Below are positions 1-10,524 of a DNA stretch of 64,000 nucleotides, in pieces. Each line of letters starts with the position of its first letter. Within the stretch, counting starts at the first letter, position 1. Position numbers and translations under genes: made by a program. Under the pieces are notes generated by a model. That model worked only from the letters and a program-made list of their open reading frames with translations, ran no database searches and was not told the DNA's origin. Source of the stretch: Tilletiopsis washingtonensis (taxonomy: Eukaryota; Basidiomycota; Exobasidiomycetes; Entylomatales); contig NW_020312003.1 in assembly GCF_003144115.1 (NCBI RefSeq), positions 284,153 through 348,152 on the forward strand, in the 5' to 3' direction.

Positions 1-376
1 AGCGAGCCGCAGCGCGGAGCGGAAGCCACGCCCACGCTCCTTGAACTTCCGAGCTGCACATCATATACCATCCTTGTCCATCTCACCTGCGTGATGCTGC
101 TTCTGTTGCGCGACGCTCGGCCGTTGGCTGAGGGCTGGGCACGCAGAGCGGGTGTGGCGGAGACGGACACAGCGCAGCCGCGCGCGCGCTGTGACGCGTT
201 AAGTGCCGCGAGACGCGTCGGGCTGCGCGCGGCGCGCGGCGGTGTTGCACGGCCGAGGCGGCGGGGGGCAACAGCAGGTGCAGCGCCTGCTCCACTTTCC
301 CTTCCCCATCTGCACATCTCCTCCTCGCCACGCCGGCGCCAGTCTCTCCGTGGCGCACAGCTGCCCTCCTGCAGCC
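1..376. other. RFC5 upstream region, no gene seen
   Basis: This is the left edge of the window and the promoter side of RFC5. It holds two ACGCGT boxes (listed separately) and GC-rich open frames on both strands that have no recognisable protein character. No tail of a preceding gene could be supported. Confidence 0.6.
194..218 (+). promoter_or_regulatory. pair of MluI cell-cycle boxes (ACGCGT)
   Basis: ACGCGT occurs at 194-199 (context ACGCGTTA, matching the ACGCGTNA form) and again at 213-218, about 160-180 bp upstream of the RFC5 start. In yeasts this hexamer is the MBF site that drives G1/S transcription of replication genes. The function here is inferred from the motif and the gene it precedes. 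Confidence 0.5.
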
Positions 377-2083
377 ATGCTCTACGTCGACAAGCACCGC
401 CCGCGTGCGCTCACCGAGCTGCACTACCACCAGACGCTCTCCGACCGCCTCGTCGCCCTCGTGCGTGGCACAGTGGCGCCGGCTGGCCGCGCATCACTGA
501 CTCCTGCCGCGCGCATGCTCTGCAGGCAGCACACGATGACTTTCCGCACATGCTCTTCTACGGGCCCAGCGGCGCAGGCAAGAAGACGCGCATCATGTGT
601 CTGCTGCGCGAGCTCTACGGCCCGGCGACGGCGAAGGTGAGTCCGGCGCAGGGCGGAGCGCGGAGCCGTCTCTTTGCCGTAGGCCCGCTGCTGATGCGTG
701 GCCCGCACTGCAGCTCAAGATCGACCAGCGCGTCTTCCTCAACCCGAGCAAGCGCAAGATCGATGTCAACGTCGTGAGCTCAAACTACCACATCGAGCTG
801 ACGCCCAGGTGAGTGCAGGGGCGTGCGGGTGGCAGGCGACTGGACAGGCAAGGATGGCGCGAGCAACGGAGGAGGGGCCAGGGTGGAGCGAGCAACGGAG
901 GAGGGTCGCTCGCCGGCACGAGCGGCTGTCTTGCGAGGAGGCTTGAGCAAAGCTCGCCACTCTGCTCCCGGCTGAAAGGCGGAGCCGTTTGGACGTCCTC
1001 GCCAGAGCTGATGCGCCCGCTTCTGCTCAGTGATGCGGGTGGCTACGACCGGCTGGTCATTCAGGACATCCTGAAGGAAATTGCGCAGACGCAGCAGGTC
1101 GACACGAATGCGAAGCATCGCTTCAAGGGTGAGTCTGGCGCTTTGCTCGCAATGCAGCGTCGCGCTGACCCTGGCGCAGTGGTGGTGATCAACGAGGCGG
1201 ACTCTCTCTCGCGCGACGCGCAGTCGGCGCTGCGCCGCACGATGGAGAAGTACATGGGCAACCTGCGCCTGATCCTGTGCTCCACAAGCACATCACGCAT
1301 CATTGCGCCGATCCGCTCCCGGTGTCTCTTGATGCGCGTCGGTGCTCCGTCTGAGGCTGAGGTGAGTGCAGCTGTGCCGTGTGTTGCGGCCGCGCGGAGC
1401 TCACGTTCCTCTACTGCAGATGACGGCCGTCCTGCGCCACGTCGCCAAGCGCGAGTCGTTCACGCTGCCCGACAAGGTGGCGTCGCAGATCTTCCAGGAC
1501 TCGTGCGGCAACCTGCGCAAGGCGATTCTCGTGTTGGAGGCGCTGCGCATGCAGTCGTGAGTGCGCCGTCGGTGCCTGTCAGTCCAGTGCTCATCTGCGT
1601 CGCTCCGACCACAGGCCCGACCTCACGGGCGACCTCTCCATCGCCAAGCCAGACTGGGAGACGTTCGCGATGAACACGGCCGACCTGATCACGGGGGAGC
1701 AGACGCCCGCGCGGCTGCTCGAGGTGCGCGGCAAGCTGTACGAGCTGCTGGTGCACGCCATTCCCGCGCGCCTCATCATCAAGACGATCACGGACCAGCT
1801 CGTGCGTCGCGTCGACGAGAACCTGCGGGCACACATCGTGCAGAAGGCGGCCTTCTATGTGAGTGGCCCTGCTCTCGTCTGGCCCGTGCTCTGCTCACAC
1901 GCCGGCCTCTGCCACAGGAGATTCGCTGTCGTCAGGGCAACAAGGCCATGTGAGCTGCAGAGATGTGCCAGCGACCTGCTCGACTGACAGCGCCACCTCT
2001 CCTGCAGCTTCCACCTCGAGGCCTTTGTCGCCTCGGTCATGGCGATGATCAAGTCGGACATGCTGGACATGAGCTGGGAGTGA
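377..2083 (+). CDS. RFC5: replication factor C small subunit (yeast Rfc5 / human RFC3 type)
   Basis: Nine exons: 377-460, 526-636, 714-808, 1031-1128, 1180-1361, 1420-1556, 1615-1858, 1918-1949, 2008-2083, giving 352 residues, the usual family length. The protein opens with [12 protein letters not shown], the typical Rfc start. The Walker A segment GPSGAGKKT lies at about 41-49 and has the GKKT form typical of the yeast Rfc5/human RFC3 subunit. The Walker B-like VVVINEAD is at about 130-137 and the SRC arginine-finger motif at 176-178. The product belongs to the five-subunit clamp loader that places PCNA on DNA in the nucleus, and also serves in checkpoint and cohesion clamp loaders (family knowledge). 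Exon 8 is only 32 nt; intron 3 is long (222 nt) and carries a duplicated segment. All exon phases join cleanly, so the assignment is firm. Confidence 0.95.
859..905 (+). repeat. direct repeat inside RFC5 intron 3
   Basis: An identical 18-nt segment (GCGAGCAACGGAGGAGGG) occurs at 859-876 and 888-905, a period of 29 nt, within the longest intron of RFC5. It looks like a local tandem duplication that lengthened the intron. Confidence 0.8.
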
Positions 2084-2916
2084 GGGCCGCCGCTGCGCGC
2101 TGCGCAATGTACTTGTACCGTTGTGCTACGAGCGCTGTCTGTCTCCGAAGCGCAGACGAGGTGCTCGCCCCGAGCTGCTCGGGTCGGTGCTCGAGTCGAG
2201 GTGCCCAAGTCGGGGCTGCTCGAGTCGACATGCTCGAGTGAAGGGCGCTCCGTCGCTGCTGCCGCTTGCTCCGCTCCTCTCTGGCCGCGGCGCGGCCGTG
2301 CATGCCGGCCGCTGCGCCTGTGGAGAGGAGACGCCTCTGCCTTGCATTCCTTGCTCGCTATGGCCCCGCATCGCTGGCACTCGTACGCCGGGTTTGGCTC
2401 ACAGCATAGCAGGCCCGAGCGCACGGCCGGAGCGCGCCGCAACGCGGAGCTCTACGTCCGGCAGCTGGCACGCCACGCCACGCTTTCCGGGCCGCGCCTC
2501 AGATTGCGTGTGTACCCGTCTGCATTGCACGTCCACTCGTCCCGAAGACCCCTAACCATCTAGTCTGAGTTGGACGGTGGTCTCGGGAGCGAGAGCAGAG
2601 GGTGCGCCCGATGAACGGATGCCTTAGCGCCGCGCGCGTTGCGCTCGCGTCGAGCGGCGGAGGGGCGCGCCAGCCGCCGGCCAGATCTCACACGCGACAG
2701 GAGACGCGCGCGCGCCCCTAACTCGACTTAGACGCGCGGCGGCAGGGCAAGGCGAGGAGGCTGTGCGGCGCGCGCGCAGCCGCCGCCGCAGCGCAGCGAG
2801 CAACACCTTTGCATCGCGCATCGCGCATCGCGCAAGCACGCCCCGCCGCTCCTTCACCTCTCACCCCCAACATCCTCCAGCAAGTCGCGCACCACAGGCG
2901 CACCCACCCACCACAC
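2084..2916. other. intergenic, RFC5 to MARVEL gene
   Basis: This interval is the RFC5 3' flank and the promoter side of the next gene. It carries a short degenerate repeat built on TGCTCGAGTCGA at 2161-2240 and a run of CATCGCG repeats near 2813-2833. No supportable gene was found on either strand. Confidence 0.6.
2161..2240. repeat. degenerate TGCTCGAG-type short repeat
   Basis: Variants of the unit TGCTCGAGTCGA follow one another about four to five times in this 80-nt stretch, about 80 nt past the RFC5 stop. It is probably 3' untranslated or intergenic DNA. Confidence 0.6.
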
Positions 2917-4433
2917 ATGGTCGACTTTGGCGCGCTCAAGCGCATGGCCCTCGGCGGCGGCAGCGGCGGCGGGGCGTCTGAGGGCAAGGCGCGCTTCGGC
3001 GCCGGCATCGGCAACGAGGGCGTTGTGCACACGGCCGGCACGGGGGCCGAGGTGAGTGCGCCGCGCCGGTGCGAGCGAGGCGAGCGGCGGCAGCTGCAGG
3101 CGCGGGAGCGGGAGCGAGAGCACTGCGCTGCGGCGGCCAGTCGGGCCGAGCGCGGCAGTGGGCCGACGTTTCCGTCGGCGTCGTCTGTGCGAAGCCACGC
3201 GCGCCTCCCGGTCTGACACGCTGCATCTGCAGGACAAGTGGGATCGCATGCTCTTTTTCCTGCGCTGCGGCCAAGTCTTCTTTGCTGCCGTGCTGCTGCT
3301 CATCGGAGTCGTGCTGGCGGCTTTCCAGAACAAGTGGATCGGCTCGCCCTCGGGCCTCACGGGCCTCATCCTCGCGCTCGCCTCGCTCTCCCTCGTCGCC
3401 AGCGCCACGTTCCTCGTCGTGCCCGTCGTGCACGAGCGCAGCGACTACAAGACGTTCAAGAGCCTCAACCGTGCGCTCGGCGAGGCGCGCGTCGGCTTCG
3501 TTGTGAATGGCGGCTGGCTCGGCCTGGGCGCGATTCTTGCGTGAGTGCTTTGAGAGCAACTTGTCGAAGATGGTGCGGCGAAGCAGGGCGGGACGGGTGC
3601 AGCGCGCATCCAGCAGGCTAGTGCACCGCCGCATAAGCATACCGTAGCGCGGGCCCGCCGGATCGCCGCTGCATGGCGCGCCACTCCCGTGCCCTCGCTT
3701 CCCGTGGCCTCGCCCACCCGCGTCCCGAAGCCTCGCATGCTGATGCGTCCTCGGCAGCATGACGCAGACGATCTCGGCCTACACGCTCGCCGGCTGCAAG
3801 GATCCCGCAAAGGACTCTCATGCCGGGAGCTCTAACGGCAAGAAGGAGGACTACATTGCAGCACTGCCGGGCTTCTGCCGCACCAAGCGCGCCGGCGCTG
3901 CGTTCTGCTGGTTCCTCTTCCGTGCGTGTCCACGGATTGCTCCCGCGTGTTGTGACTGACCTTCCTCTGCAGTGACCTGGGTCGTCTCTGCGCTGCTCTT
4001 CCTGCGCTCCTGGCGCCTCACGCGCAAGAATGGCCCGCGCATCCCGCCCTTTACGCATCCGACCGACGACTCTGCCTTTGAGCCAATCACGGGCGACGAC
4101 GTCGACGAGGACGACCGGGGCGACTACGCCGCGGCAGCTGCGCAGTCGGCGCGCTACGGCGAGGGCGGCGATGGCCGGTACGGCGGCGGCTACGATGTGC
4201 GCCCGAGCTACGACGCGGGCAACCCGTTCGGCGACACCGCCGCCGGCGCACGGCCGAGCTACGACTACGGCGCGTATGGAACCGCAGCGGCGGCGCCGCA
4301 CACGCCGCATGCGCCTGGCGGCTATGCCCACTCGCCGCCGCCGCAGGACCCGTACGCCATCATCAATGAACAGCTCAATGGGCGCCGCGCGCCCGAGCGG
4401 CCGCCGCAGCTGCCGCCGCTGTACTCGCACTGA
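2917..4433 (+). CDS. MARVEL-type four-helix membrane protein
   Basis: Four exons, 2917-3051, 3233-3540, 3758-3921 and 3973-4433, give 355 residues. After a short Gly-rich cytoplasmic start there are four hydrophobic helices, at roughly residues 51-76, 88-112, 133-160 and 190-212. The spacing is that of the fungal MARVEL domain, with an Asp-Lys-Trp-Asp-Arg turn before helix 1. The last 140 residues are hydrophilic, rich in Ala, Gly, Tyr and Pro, with an acidic DDVDEDD patch and NPFGD-like segments, and look like a disordered cytosolic tail. MARVEL proteins sit in the plasma membrane or in transport vesicles and organise membrane domains (family knowledge). The precise role here is unknown. The introns are long for this window (181 and 217 nt). 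The family is assigned from topology only. Confidence 0.75.
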
Positions 4434-4830
4434 GCGGCGACGCTATGCACGCCAGCTGCCAGCTGCCATCAGCCACACGCTCCCGCCTCGGCTCCGATGC
4501 AGCGCATGCCTCCTCGGGCAGGCCGGCGTGCGCGCGACGACCCTCGATGTGACTGCCACGACTTGCTCCTACTGTAATGGTACCCCGTTTCCTCTCTGTG
4601 TCCGTGGATCCCGTGCGGGACGGCAGGGTGCGCTCCGCCTCTCACGCACACTTGCTGCCGCGGGAGTCGGGGGACGAGCGGAGTGGAGCGAGCGCGGGAA
4701 GGGGTGGGGAGCAAGTCAGCATCCACAGGCATGCCCTCTGCAGGTGCTTGGACGCTTCCGACGCTGTATGCTGCTCTGTAATCGACTCGCAGGAACGGCC
4801 GGCAGATCATGGGCTTCGTCATGCTGCCTT

Positions 4831-4983
4831 GCAACTCTTCGCCGCCGCTGCCGCCGCCGCAGCCGCCGCCGCTGCTGCTGCCGCCGCTGCCGCCCATGCC
4901 ACTGCCACGGCTGCTGCTGCTGCTGCTGCTGCTGCTCCTCCGTGCGCTGCTGCCGCTACTGCTGCTGCCCCGCTGCTGCTGCG
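4831..4983. repeat. CCG/CTG trinucleotide tract
   Basis: Interrupted CCG, CAG and CTG triplets fill this stretch. The longest pure piece is an uninterrupted CTG run at about 4911-4936. Translated in any frame it gives homopolymers of Ala, Leu, Pro, Ser or Gly, which explains the long spurious open frames across it. Confidence 0.85.
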
Positions 4984-5028
4984 GCCCTGGTGTTCTAGCG
5001 GCTGCGGCGGCTGCAGCGTGCCCGGCCA

Positions 5029-5490
5029 GGAACGTGCGCGGGGCCGGGAACGCTCCGCGTGCGGCGAGGGCCCGAAGCGCTGGGAGCACATGCGGCCGCA
5101 CTGCACGGCACTGCAGCTGGGCGCAGGAGAGGAACGTGTCCGAGGCTCGGGAACGAGGGCGCGACGCACGCCGGCATGCGTGCTGCACGGGCGACGGGCC
5201 CGTGGGTGCGCTGTGCTGGGAGCACATCCGGCGGGCATTCTGCTTTGGCCGCCGGCCGTGTACCCGAGCAGGATCCCGCACTTGTCTCGGGAGCGAGAGG
5301 CGTCGCGGCATGAGATGCGTGGCGGCGAGGCGAGGGTCCAGCCAGGCGCCCGCCTCTGTGCTGCTGTGCCGCTGTGCTGGTGCTGGAAGCACATCCGGCG
5401 GAACCCTGCGCGCTGCACGCACCCCGCTTCCAGAGCAGCAATTGGCCGAGTCTCGGGAGCCAGGAGGCGCCACGGCATGCAGCCAGCGTT
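5029..5490. repeat. degenerate tandem repeat, unit about 135-170 bp
   Basis: Two anchor sequences alternate. One (GCTGGGAGCACATCCGGCGG and variants) begins at about 5079, 5214 and 5381. The other (TCTCGGGAGC..., in earlier copies GGAACGTG...CGGGAACG) begins at about 5029, 5131, 5285 and 5451. The copies are diverged and of unequal length. Confidence 0.6.
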
Positions 5491-6208
5491 CATGCGCATG
5501 CGCGCGCCGCACGCCAGGCCACGCCCGACAGGCGCGGCACCCCAGCAGGCGCGCAGCAGCTCGCCACACGTGACCGCGGCACTGTCCAGGGGGCGGCGCC
5601 GCCGTCGCCGCGGCGTGGCGCACCCACCTGCCGTGCCGAGCTCCGTGCGGCCACCACCACGCCTGGCCGCAATCCCGCGTTGCCACCCACGGGAGCATCC
5701 CAGGAACCGCCATCGCCGCCGCATGCGCCGTCCCGCCAAGCCACGCCACGCTACGCGCCCGCACCGCAATGCACGGCCCGGCCTGCCCATAGCGCAGCCC
5801 GTCCGACGGGGCGCCGACGCAGCCTCGTCGTCTTGCCGGCGCTGCGCTCCTGTGCCTCTCGCTGGCACCCGAAGCGCACGCTCCAGAACTTCTCGACGGC
5901 ATCTGCGATGCACGCTCCCGTCTGTGTCTTGCCTGCATCTCCCTGTGGCCGACGAGAATGCTTCCATGCTCGCATGCGTGTAGACATGCGTCCGACCGAT
6001 TGGACCGTCGCACAACTGCAAACTGCAATGCCACACGGCACTCAGCGGCATGCGGCGCGCTGCTGCGGCGGCGCTCGGCTTGCGTCGCAGTCTGCGGGCA
6101 CGCCGCAGGCGCACACGGCGCGCAGCGTGGGCAGCGCCGCTGCGTAGCATGGGCCTCGCCGTTGCAGTGTTGGCGAGAGCGAGTCGGCGGGCAAGGCGGG
6201 GCCAGGGA

Positions 6209-6216
6209 CATAAAAG
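6209..6216 (+). promoter_or_regulatory. TATA-like box of the secreted-protein gene
   Basis: CATAAAAG lies about 110 bp upstream of the start at 6325. It is followed by a nearly pure pyrimidine stretch (about 6232-6322) that runs to the start codon, a leader type common on strongly expressed fungal genes. Confidence 0.55.
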
Positions 6217-6324
6217 GAGGACGCTGCGATCGTCTTCCCATCTTTTCATCATCGCAACTCACTCCCACAGCTTCCTCCACTCCTCTCCTCTTCTCTCCCC
6301 CTCCCCCCTCCCCTCTCTTTAGCA

Positions 6325-7831
6325 ATGCGCTTCCTCCCCTTCCTCCTCGTCGCCCTCCCGCTCGCGGCCGCCCTCCCGGCCTCGACGGACAACGCCTCGC
6401 TCGAGGCCCGCGCCGCCAAGAGCTGCACGCAGTCGTCGCAGTGCGGCTCGGTCAACAACTTCTGCAACCGCAGCAAGTGCGACACGCGCAAGTCGCTCGG
6501 CGCTTCGTGCTACAAGGACATCGGCGTGAGTTTTCTGGCTTCGCTCTGGAGACTCAGCACTGACCTCGCGCCTCCATCAGTGCATCTCGAACAAGTGCTC
6601 GAGCGGCAAGTGCGTTGAGGGCTCGGCCCTCACCAACGGCGAGCGCTGCGAGACGAGCAAGTCGTGCGCCTCGTCGTACTGCGGCAACTCCAAGTGCCAG
6701 GCCCCGGCGGCCAACGGCGCCAGCTGCTACAAGGCAGCCGGCTGCCAGTCGGGCATCTGCACGAACCAGAAGTGCACGGCCCCGGCCACGACGCCCACGC
6801 CCGCGCCGACGCCGGTCGACAAGACGCCCACGGACGATGCCGGCAACGTCGCCAAGAACAACCACTTCGAGAACGACATCCTCGCTCCCTGGGAGAAGGA
6901 CGGCGACGTGACGGTCGTCAAGAACGCCACGGATGCCTACGACGGCAAGCAGTACGCCAGCCTGCGGGCCACCGCCCAGTACGGCGAGTACAGCTACCCG
7001 GAGCTGTACCAGTCGGTCCCCAGCGGCTACTACCGCATTCGCAACAGCGTCTCCGACACGCCCCAGGCCAAGGCCTACGCCGTGAGCGTCCAGTACCGCG
7101 TGCCCGAGTTCATCGCCGGCCCCAAGGGCTTGGGCTGCAACCTGTCGTTCGGCTTCGACAACGAGTACATGGAGGACACCAGCAAGGCCTTCCTTCCGGT
7201 CAACAAGAAGGTCGCCGACTGGACCAAGTTCGAGACCATGATCGCCAACAACCGCACGAGCATCGAGGACATCGGCTTCGGCCTGATCTGCCCTGAGGGC
7301 GCCGCAGTCGTGCACGTGGACGATGTCCAGTTCGTGCCCACGGCGTACCCGGAGTCTGACCCGACGGACGTGGCCCAGAACGGCGGCTTTGAGAACGGCG
7401 GCACCAACGGCGACCCGTGGAAGTACCAGAACGGCGCGACCCTGGCCACCAACAACGCCAAGTACGGCGGGCGCTACGCCCTGGTCCAGAGCGGCCAGTC
7501 GATCTCGCAGGACATCGTCATCTCGTCCACGGCGCCGAAGGACAGCTACAACGCCTACCAAGTCAAGTTCCAGTACTTCGTCCAGTCGGTCAGCTCGGGT
7601 GTCTCGTCGGCCACCCCGTGCTCGCTTTACCTTGCCGAGAACGGCGGCGCCCCGGACGCCTCCATGGACATCACCGCTACCAGCGCCACCGACACCTACG
7701 CCTCGTTCTCCAAGGTCGCGTCTGCCAATTCGTCCGTCAGCAACATCAAGATCGGCGTGTCCTGCCCTTCCGGCCAGACGGCGCGCGTCTACGTCGACCA
7801 GGTGCAGTTCCTCACCAAGCTCGACGACTAA
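6325..7831 (+). CDS. secreted Cys-rich protein with two carbohydrate-binding-like modules
   Basis: Two exons (6325-6525, 6581-7831) give 483 residues. A classic signal peptide (MRFLPFLLVALPLAAALPA) is followed by a Cys-rich region to about residue 150, with repeated SxxCxSxxC-like units ending in a Thr/Pro linker. Two similar beta-type modules then follow, each opening with an N-x-x-FEN motif (NNHFEN, then NGGFENG) and ending in a V(Y/H)VD(D/Q)VQF strand. This is the layout of CBM4/9-like or galactose-binding-like domains. No catalytic domain is visible, so the likely role is binding of wall or extracellular polysaccharide; that is inference. A TATA box and CT-rich leader suggest strong expression. 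It converges on another secreted-protein gene. Confidence 0.75.
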
Positions 7832-8650
7832 GCGCACTGCCGCCGCACCGGGAGCGAGGCGCGCACGGGGATGCGCAGCCGTCCGCGCTGCCTCTCCTGG
7901 GCCCGTTCTCTCTGCATACCCCCGTCCCCCCACCTCGAGCCCCGCCTCTCATCTCCACCGGCAAAGCTCACCTCTCATTCGCCCTCACCTGCACGTCTCT
8001 CCCGCGCGCTCACCTCTCACCCCCAAGGGCTCGCTTCTGGCGCTGCCTGTCCTGTCTTTTCCCTCTTACAGTTCTGCCGCTGAGCTCGCTTCTCGCGCTG
8101 CTCCTGACCCTGAATGCATTGCGCTCTCTTCTACCTTTGTCTGATGCTAGCTGGCTCGCAGCACTGCCGATGTCGACGACGAACGTCTGAGCCCACAAAG
8201 CAGCGGCAGAGTGCCCTCGAGAATACAGACAGGCCTGGGCGAGCAAGCAAGCGGCGCGGTGCCTGCGAAGCTGGAGCGTCATCAACTCGGCCTCGCGGCT
8301 CGACACGCGGTCTTCGGGCCAGAAGACAAAGAAGCAGCAACGCCCTCGCTGCAGCGCGGAGCCTCGCTAGCAGGCGACATGCACCGGATTCTGCATGCTG
8401 CAGGCCAGTCTCGGAAGGGCAGCGCTGGACCATAGCTCATCTCCACTTTCCGCCTCCTTTCAGACTCGCAGCTCGGTGTGGCCGCGGCTTCCCGCCAGGC
8501 CACCGCTGCTCAATTCACACAGATCTCGACAGCATCTCTGCAGCATTACAGTCCAAGCCGGGCCCTTCTGCCTCTTGCGCTGCTCAATCTATCAGTAAGT
8601 CTCGCGCCTCGCACACGCCGTGGTATGTGCTGCTGTCATTTTCCCGGAGG
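7832..8650. other. convergent 3' flanks, no gene seen
   Basis: This interval lies between two genes that point at each other. It is pyrimidine-rich at 7890-8100 with recurring CTCACCTCTCA pieces near 7965-8025. I could not support a gene here. Confidence 0.55.
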
Positions 8651-10524
8651 TCAGGCGAACTTCTGCGAGCTGGCGGTGTTGCCTGCGCTGGGAGAGGAGT
8701 ACAGAGCGTCGGCGCTGTCGTAGAAGCGCCAGCTCTGGATGGCATCGGGGTCGCCGCTGTTGTTCTCGTCGGCCAGCCAGCGTGCATACTTGCCAGTGGG
8801 GTCGCCGTACGCGGCGGCAACAGCGGCAACGTGCGGCGCCAGCTCCGTCACGTCCTCATCGCCGGCATCGAGCGTCATGGCGTAGTCGACGGCCGTCTGG
8901 ATCGTGGCGCCGTCGTCGCTGCGCGCACTCCACATGTTGAGCCCGAGGTTGTCGGCCAGCTTGGCGTTGGCCAGCAGGCCCTCGATGTTGAAGCAGCGGT
9001 AGTGGAAGGGCCGCGTGCGCACTGCCTCGTACGGCTGCTCGCCATCCTCGCTGATCTGCTTCATGAACACCGTCGTGAAGAAGGCATTGACAGCAGTTCG
9101 TGCGCGCGGCACGTCGCCGAGGAGTACATAGAGCGAGACGAGCTGGTTGTAGTAGAACGTCGCATGGTTGTTGGCCACCTTTGCGGCGCGACGCCCTTCG
9201 GCGCTGGTGGTGAGCCAGTCGACGTAGTCGGACGCCCACTTGGCCATCGCCGTCGCCAGCACGCTGTTCCACGCCTCGGCGTCGTTGCTGCGCAGCACGA
9301 CGACGGCATTGACGACCTTGATGAGCATGCGCCAGTCGAGGATGCCCGTGTAGCCGCCCTCCTGCGAGCCGGGCCCGCGCACGACCTGACCATAGGTCAG
9401 ACGTGGCTTCACGCCGGTGCGGGGGTCGAGGAACCACGTCTGGATGAGCCGCACGGCCCGCTTGGCGTGCGCAGTGTCGTTGGTGAGGCCGTACGCCACG
9501 CCGTTCCACAGCACCGACTGCGCCATCGAGACGACGTCGCGCGTGTTGTTGAGCTGCCGCACGTCTGGATTCAGCTTGCCGTCGCGCTGCTTGTAGGGAC
9601 ACTTCGTCCATGTCGCCGACGGCGCCACGCTGGTGCGCGACGGCGTGCACTTGCCGGCGCGCGGAGCGAGGGGTGCGCCGGTGGCCGCTGCAGTCGTCGT
9701 CGGCGAGGCTGTCGCTCTCGAGTCGTCTGCTGCTCGTCCGAATAAAGCCTGGCCATACGGTGTGGGCAGCGCTGTAGCCGTTGCCTGGCCAACGTATCCG
9801 ACCTGCGGCAGCTGACCCCACACATTCGGGATCGGTAGTTCCTGCTTTGCAGACGCGACGCCCCAGATGGCCGTCTGTACAGGCGCCGGCACCTTGCTGT
9901 AGGCGTACGACAGGGCACTCTGCAGCGGTGCTGGATATGCGGGCAGCTTGGGCAGTGCCTGCGAGAGCCAATAGTATGGCTCAGGCGTGGCGATGCTGCT
10001 GGGCCGCTCGGCGTCGGGCGCGCCTGTGGCGACGGCCTGAGCGCGGGAGAGGCTGTCGAGGATGGAGGAAAGCGCGTTGTAGGGTCGCTGCGGGCCTGGC
10101 TGCGGCAGCACTGGCAGTGCCGTTGGGATCGGTCCTGCAGCCGAGCTGGGCGCATCATCAGGATCGTCGCCCTCGCTGCCATCTGACTGAGCGCCAGCGC
10201 CGCCGCTGCACCAGTTGCAGTCGGGCCACCAGTACGGCGCCCAAGAGAGATAGTCGCTCGCATCGCCTGATGGCGGCTCGATGCTCGAGTCCGTCACGCG
10301 CCAGGGGCCTTTGACGGCGCTCCACACGGCCGCCTCAATGATGCGCTGCTGTGCTGGCGTGCGTTCGGCGGCGACACCGCTCTGCGCCACGTACAGCGGC
10401 GACACCCAGTCATTGTTGTCGCCTGTCGAGCGTCAGCGCGGCTGATGAGGCGGTCTGAGCGCCACTCACCGCGAACAAGCTGGACAGACAGCGTTAGCGC
10501 CAGGGTCAGGAGGAAGAAACGCAT
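8651..10524 (-). CDS. secreted alginate-lyase-domain protein
   Basis: Exon 1 (10470-10524) encodes a signal peptide beginning MRFFLLTLALTLSVQLVR; a 47-nt intron separates it from exon 2 (8651-10422). The total is 608 residues. Near the N-terminus is a SWAPYWWPDC motif, then a low-complexity linker. The C-terminal two thirds contain QLNNTRDVV, RLIQTWFLD, GILDWRMLIK and ANNHATFYYNQ. These match the helical alginate-lyase superfamily (Pfam Alginate_lyase), in which the Asn-His pair of NNH is part of the active site. Fungal members are widespread and few have a known substrate; they need not act on alginate. The product is probably secreted and acts on a uronic-acid polymer or capsule polysaccharide (inference). 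Confidence 0.85.

Larger units (their letters stand above)
4434..6324. other. 1.9-kb gene-free interval
   Basis: Long GC-rich open frames run through this interval on both strands, but their translations are low-complexity and unlike proteins. It holds a trinucleotide tract (4831-4983), degenerate tandem repeats (about 5029-5490), a CACGTGAC octamer at 5567-5574 and, at the right end, the TATA box and pyrimidine-rich leader of the next gene. Confidence 0.6.

Noticed and set aside
4469-6325. Open frames of several hundred codons on both strands of the 4.4-6.3 kb interval
   Set aside because: They are low-complexity (Ala, Arg, Ser, Pro) and cross the triplet tract and degenerate repeats. Stop codons are simply rare in such GC-rich DNA.
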